NCBI GenBank assembly: GCA_025356765.1
Contig: JANXRO010000249.1
Coordinates: 1-15,229 of the forward strand
From: Hyphomicrobiales bacterium
GTDB lineage: Bacteria > Pseudomonadota > Alphaproteobacteria > Rhizobiales > Aestuariivirgaceae
Length of the DNA stretch: 15,229 nucleotides
Direction of reading: 5' to 3'
Below the pieces are notes generated by a model, which was not told where the DNA came from, searched no databases, and saw only the letters and a program-made list of their open reading frames with translations. Of this stretch, positions 13,554 to 15,229 are shown in pieces. Numbering within the stretch: the stretch's first letter is position 1; every line of letters starts with the position of its first letter. The translations under genes and the position numbers were made by a program.

Positions 13554-14920
13554 AAGTGAATGCAACGATGAAAACTATTGGCCTTTTGGGCTTGGGCGCT
13601 GTTTCCGGCATTGCCTTGCTGCAGGTTTTGAACACGGCAACGGCATCGACCAATGCCGACACCTATAAATTGCTGAATTTGTTTGGTGATGTTTATAGCA
13701 AGGTTGTTTCAGACTATGTTGAAAAGCCCGATGAAAAGAAAATGACAGAGGCTGCCATCAACGGCATGTTGATGTCTCTTGATCCGCATTCAAGCTATAT
13801 GAACGCCCAAGAATTTTCTGACATGAGCATTAAAATGAAGGGCGATTTTGGCGGCCTTGGCATTGAAGTGACTATGGAAAATGGCGTTGTTAAAGTTGTA
13901 TCCCCTTATGACGACACGCCTGCTGCAAAAGCCGGGCTTTTGGCCAATGATTTGATTGTGCGCATTGACGGCAAAGACGTGCAAGGCATTACGCTGAACG
14001 AAGCCGTTGATAAAATGCGCGGTGCTGTGAACACACCGATCACCCTCACAATTGTGCGCGATAAAAAAGACCCCTTTGATGTGAAGCTTATTCGCGACAC
14101 CATTAAAATTGAATCTGTGAAATCGCGTCAGGAAGGCGATGACATTGGCTATATCCGTCTTTCTGTTTTCAACGAACAGGGTGATGTGGGCATTCAAAAG
14201 GCCTTGGCTGATCTTGATAAGAAAATGGGCGGCAAGGAGAAAGGATTTATTCTTGATCTGCGCAACAACCCCGGCGGCTTGTTGCAACAGGCCGTGGCCA
14301 TTTCTGATGACTTTATGGAAAAGGGCGAAGTGGTTTCAACCCGTGGCCGCAACGCCGACCAGGTTGAGCGTTATACCGCAACCAAGGGCGACCTGAGCAA
14401 TGGCAAGCCATTGGTGGTGTTGATCAACGGTGGCTCTGCTTCTGCCTCTGAAATTGTGGCCGGCGCTTTGCAAGACCAGAAGCGTTCAACAACTATCGGC
14501 ACGCGCTCATTCGGCAAGGGTTCTGTCCAAACCATTATTCCTCTGGGCAACCAAGGTGCCATTCGGTTGACAACGCAACGTTATTATACGCCATCGGGCC
14601 GGTCTATTCAGGCCAAGGGCATTGAGCCTGATGTGGTGATTGAAGAACCATTGCCCCCTGAACTTCAGGGCAAGATGATGGCGGAAAGTGAATCCAACAT
14701 GCGCGGCCATTTGGCCAACCCTAATGGCGGCGATGAAGGCGGCGGCTCATCGAGCTATGTGCCACCCGATAAAGCCAATGATGCCCAGTTGAAGGCAGCG
14801 ATTGATTTTCTGCATGGCGTGAAGGTTGTAACCAACGTGAAGCCACCTGAACCCACCAAGGCCGCTGATGCAGCAAAGCCAGCCGATGCAACAAAAACTC
14901 CTGAAGTGAAGAAGCAGTAA
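13550..14920 (+). CDS. ctpA: Carboxy-terminal processing protease CtpA (S41 family)
   Basis: This periplasmic serine protease of 456 residues trims C termini of envelope proteins and, in other Gram-negatives, controls peptidoglycan hydrolases. The N-terminal signal/anchor is at about 7-33. The PDZ domain is around 97-180 (FGGLGIEV, PAAKAGLLANDLIVRIDGK). The S41 protease domain has GYIRLSVFN (200-208) and DLRNNPGGLL (236-245). By family spacing the catalytic residues are Ser298 (GGSASASEI), Lys323 (SFGKGSVQ) and Gln327. The C terminus (about 395-456) is low-complexity, rich in Gly/Ser and then Ala/Lys/Pro. The frame is open from GTG 13517, but the ATG at 13550 overlaps the envC-like stop as ATGA and has GAGG 7 nt upstream, so it is chosen. 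A strong terminator follows. Confidence 0.96.
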   Translation: MKVNATMKTIGLLGLGAVSGIALLQVLNTATASTNADTYKLLNLFGDVYSKVVSDYVEKPDEKKMTEAAINGMLMSLDPHSSYMNAQEFSDMSIKMKGDFGGLGIEVTMENGVVKVVSPYDDTPAAKAGLLANDLIVRIDGKDVQGITLNEAVDKMRGAVNTPITLTIVRDKKDPFDVKLIRDTIKIESVKSRQEGDDIGYIRLSVFNEQGDVGIQKALADLDKKMGGKEKGFILDLRNNPGGLLQQAVAISDDFMEKGEVVSTRGRNADQVERYTATKGDLSNGKPLVVLINGGSASASEIVAGALQDQKRSTTIGTRSFGKGSVQTIIPLGNQGAIRLTTQRYYTPSGRSIQAKGIEPDVVIEEPLPPELQGKMMAESESNMRGHLANPNGGDEGGGSSSYVPPDKANDAQLKAAIDFLHGVKVVTNVKPPEPTKAADAAKPADATKTPEVKKQ

Positions 14921-14939
14921 ATCCACTCAACCCCATAAA

Positions 14940-14976
14940 AAAAGCCCCGCTTACCATTTTGGCAAGCGGGGCTTTT
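14940..14976. terminator. Bidirectional terminator between ctpA and the RodZ-like gene
   Basis: AAAAGCCCCGCTT (14940-14952) pairs perfectly with AAGCGGGGCTTTT (14964-14976), and the loop can add CCA/TGG. T tracts follow in both directions: TTTTAATTT on plus and seven T on minus. It sits 19 nt after the ctpA stop and 13 nt after the minus-strand stop, so it serves both genes. Confidence 0.95.
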
Positions 14977-14989
14977 AATTTAAGGGTGA

Positions 14990-15229
14990 TTATTTTTTTG
15001 CTTCTAAGGAAGCCACATCAAGTTTTTCGCTGACAAGAATTTTTCCAGCTGGGCCAAGCACACCTTGGGTTTTACCGTCGATCACATAATTCAAGCGCCC
15101 GCCATCACGCGATAAGGCAATCAGGCCATCACGATTTGGAACGCGATATGTGTCACCCGTGTTGAGCATTTGTGTCATCACCGGGTTTCCGGTTGCATCT
15201 TCAATGCGCAACCACACAGGCGCTGTGGC
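14990..15229 (-). CDS. RodZ-like protein, C-terminal DUF4115 domain (partial)
   Basis: Only the last 79 residues are present; the frame is open to the window edge, so the start lies outside. The visible part reads VWLRIEDATGNPVMTQMLN, then GDTYRVPNRDGLIALSRDGG, then YVIDGKTQGVLGPAGKILV. This is the pattern of the C-terminal DUF4115 domain of RodZ/helix-turn-helix proteins (W-x-x-I-x-D-x-x-G, G-D-x-Y-x-V-P, G-P-x-G). RodZ couples the cytoskeletal protein MreB to the wall synthesis machinery; the DUF4115 part is periplasmic. The N-terminal HTH and membrane helix cannot be checked here. It ends in EAKK and shares the bidirectional terminator with ctpA. Confidence 0.75.
   Translation of the reverse strand, partial: ATAPVWLRIEDATGNPVMTQMLNTGDTYRVPNRDGLIALSRDGGRLNYVIDGKTQGVLGPAGKILVSEKLDVASLEAKK

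Noticed and set aside
13790..14287. 165-residue minus-strand frame over ctpA
   Set aside because: It is a shadow of the conserved CtpA frame with no domain signal.
1..15229. Mobile element, CRISPR array, toxin-antitoxin or defence system
   Set aside because: No transposase, integrase, spaced repeats, target-site duplications or known defence domains were seen on either strand.

Overview
The window reads as chromosomal DNA of an alphaproteobacterium of moderate GC, most likely in or near the Rhizobiales/Hyphomicrobiales. Three things point there: the order rplU-rpmA-(GNAT)-obgE-proB-proA-nadD-rsfS-rlmH-envC-ctpA, the alphaproteobacterial form of L27, and an SDR gene overlapping a tiny twin-transmembrane (HIG1-type) gene. 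I see no phage, insertion sequence, CRISPR array, tRNA or rRNA.

Layout. Positions 74-1095 (+) hold an SDR oxidoreductase and the 58-residue twin-membrane protein. A convergent EamA/DMT transporter (1058-1999, -) follows, and divergent from it is a YihY/BrkB membrane protein (2034-2867, +). Two minus-strand genes come next: a secreted protein of unknown function (2882-3436) and a SAM methyltransferase (3467-4279). The core block starts at a promoter near 4376 with rplU and rpmA, closed by a strong terminator (5351-5388) that is preceded by alternative hairpins. A GNAT acetyltransferase (5402-5953, +) converges with a small His-rich lytic transglycosylase (5997-6515, -), whose terminator lies inside the GNAT 3' end. 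After a 321-nt gene-free stretch comes a tightly packed plus-strand cluster: obgE, proB, proA, nadD, rsfS, rlmH, envC, ctpA. A bidirectional terminator (14940-14976) separates ctpA from the 3' end of a minus-strand RodZ-like gene.

Functionally the core cluster joins ribosome work (L21, L27, the Obg GTPase, ribosomal silencing factor RsfS, 23S methyltransferase RlmH) with proline synthesis (ProB, ProA), NAD synthesis (NadD) and envelope remodelling (EnvC-type LytM factor, CtpA protease). Six gene junctions in the window are 4-nt stop/start overlaps (ATGA or GTGA), so translational coupling is likely.

The most unusual object is rsfS. A normal RsfS domain is preceded by about 160 residues of almost pure Lys/Ala/Val, with no acidic residue, resembling a histone H1-like tail. 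Its best-supported start is a CTG codon. No new defence or mobile system was found. The second tier of interest is regulatory structure: the rpmA 3' UTR hairpins, a perfect inverted repeat upstream of the transglycosylase, and the obgE leader stem.
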